This document shows, piece after piece, positions 63,037 through 64,000 of a DNA stretch of 64,000 nt. Within the stretch, counting starts at the first letter, position 1; each line of letters begins with the position of its first letter. The notes under the pieces were generated by a model. It did not search any database. It saw nothing but the letters and a program-made list of their open reading frames with translations, and was not told the DNA's origin. The DNA lies in the NCBI GenBank assembly GCA_002840895.1, contig PHCZ01000007.1, positions 1 through 64,000 of the forward strand, written 5' to 3'. A program made the translations under genes and the position numbers. Origin of the DNA: Bacteroidetes bacterium HGW-Bacteroidetes-8 (lineage in GTDB: Bacteria > Bacteroidota > Bacteroidia > Bacteroidales > UBA932).

Positions 63037-64000
63037 TTAATCCTCTTTCTTACTCTTGAAGACCCTCTGATAGTCATCCTTAGAGGTAACGATAATCTTT
63101 TCGAACTCTCTTGTACCTGTTCCGGCAGGGATAAGGTGCCCGCAGATAACGTTCTCTTTGAGACCCTCAAGAGTGTCTGTCTTACCAAATGTTGCAGCCT
63201 CCGAAAGGACTTTAGTTGTCTCCTGGAATGAAGCAGCAGACATAAAGCTATTTGTGCGAAGCGCAGCTCGGGTGATACCCTGTAGAACCTGGTTGGAGGT
63301 TGCAGGAATTGCATCCCTCGCCTCTACAAGTTTCAGGTCTCTTCTCTTAAGAGTTGAGTTCTCTTCACGAAGACGTCTAACGGTAATTATCATTCCGGCC
63401 TTAAGTTCGGTTGAGTCTCCGGCATCAAGAATAACTTTCTTGTCGTAGATGTCATCATTCTCTCCCATAAACTCCCATTTATCTACCAGCTGCTCAGGAA
63501 GAAATCTCGTATCGCCCGGATCTACAATCTCAAGTTTACGCATCATCTGCCTTACAATAACTTCAAAGTGTTTGTCATTAATCTTTACACCCTGCATTCT
63601 GTAAACCTCCTGAACTTCATTCACAATATACTCCTGAACCTTTGTAGGCCCTTGAATTGCAAGAATGTCAGTAGGGGAGATGGCGCCCTCGGAAAGTGGC
63701 ATACCGGCTCTTATGTAGTCGTTTTCCTGAACAAGAATCTGTTTTGAGAGCGGAACAAGATAACGCATCTCTTCGCCGGAGCGGGATTTAATGATAATCT
63801 CCCTGTTACCGCGCTTGATTTTGCCCATTTGCACCTCGCCGTTAATCGCAGATACAACTGCCGGATTAGAGGGGTTACGTGCCTCAAAAAGCTCTGTTAC
63901 CCTTGGAAGACCGCCGGTGATATCACCAGATTTACCGATAGCTCTTGGAATCTTAACCAGAATATCGCCCGATTTTACCTTCTTGCCGTTTTCCACCATA
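63037..64000 (-). CDS. rpoC: RNA polymerase beta-prime subunit, C-terminal part (runs off the window)
   Basis: The last 320 or so residues of RpoC. Recognisable segments are [96 protein letters not shown] and [19 protein letters not shown]. These are the trigger-helix and C-terminal clamp regions of the catalytic polymerase subunit. The reading frame is open to the right edge, so the start lies outside. It ends in an acidic/lysine tail (FKSKKED). Confidence 0.97.
   Translation of the reverse strand, partial: MVENGKKVKSGDILVKIPRAIGKSGDITGGLPRVTELFEARNPSNPAVVSAINGEVQMGKIKRGNREIIIKSRSGEEMRYLVPLSKQILVQENDYIRAGMPLSEGAISPTDILAIQGPTKVQEYIVNEVQEVYRMQGVKINDKHFEVIVRQMMRKLEIVDPGDTRFLPEQLVDKWEFMGENDDIYDKKVILDAGDSTELKAGMIITVRRLREENSTLKRRDLKLVEARDAIPATSNQVLQGITRAALRTNSFMSAASFQETTKVLSEAATFGKTDTLEGLKENVICGHLIPAGTGTREFEKIIVTSKDDYQRVFKSKKED

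Overview
The window reads as a chromosomal segment of an anaerobic member of the Bacteroidota, most likely Bacteroidales. The evidence is two SusC/SusD operons, promoters with the Bacteroidota -7 box TAnnTTTG, A-rich leaders without clear Shine-Dalgarno sites, lipoproteins with acidic/lysine residues after the lipobox Cys, a KorAB 2-oxoglutarate:ferredoxin oxidoreductase, rubrerythrin and a membrane pyrophosphatase. I see no tRNA, rRNA, CRISPR array or intact insertion sequence.

Layout. 0.1-10 kb: an outer-membrane TonB-receptor-like barrel, an AraC/GyrI regulator with a membrane protein, a lipoprotein/radical SAM/membrane-protein trio, and an Rrf2-YceI-porin-YceI cluster. 10-12.4 kb: a LytS/LytTR two-component pair with a small exported companion. 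12.4-18.6 kb: the most unusual locus (below). 18.8-24.8 kb: a second TonB-receptor-like barrel, an exported glutathione peroxidase, a membrane LytTR regulator, an alpha/beta-hydrolase-like protein and NagB. 24.8-38.4 kb: minus-strand housekeeping genes (recN, coaBC, rpoZ-like, bamD, trxB, rubrerythrin, a LysM protein, purC, a glycosyltransferase, a Skp-like protein, pdxJ) with one plus-strand aminopeptidase P. 38.4-47.4 kb: nadK-uppS-bamA-two Skp-like genes, murI, hppA and a small barrel. 47.6-54 kb: a TlpA-like lipoprotein, a gamma-carbonic-anhydrase-like protein, korA-korB and gdhA. 54.1-63 kb: a second SusC/SusD operon followed by a redox-dead TlpA-like lipoprotein and an M64-type metallopeptidase lipoprotein. 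The window ends inside rpoC.

The key find is at 12451-13740 (minus strand), immediately downstream of the first susC-susD operon. A 369-residue protein has the architecture of Cas12f/TnpB RNA-guided nucleases, but the RuvC-II Glu position is Ile, the RuvC-I signature is degraded, and the protein stops before the zinc finger and RuvC-III, so it should be nuclease-dead. Just upstream, on the same strand, is an RNA-like segment. It has a GGGCT/AGCCC hairpin followed by TTAATGT, a long-range 8-bp repeat/anti-repeat-like helix, and a 3' end ATGCAGC that can pair with the hairpin loop. This closely resembles a Cas12f tracrRNA and crRNA joined naturally into one guide RNA. The next nucleotides, the inferred guide, begin GGTTAGTAATT. 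The same 11 bases, flanked 5' by TTTT, lie in the 5' leader of the second susC gene (54127-54137). Weaker TTT-flanked matches lie in the leader of the adjacent susC. I infer an RNA-guided, nuclease-dead transcriptional regulator of SusC/SusD nutrient-uptake operons. No ECF sigma factor, anti-sigma factor or hybrid sensor lies next to either operon.
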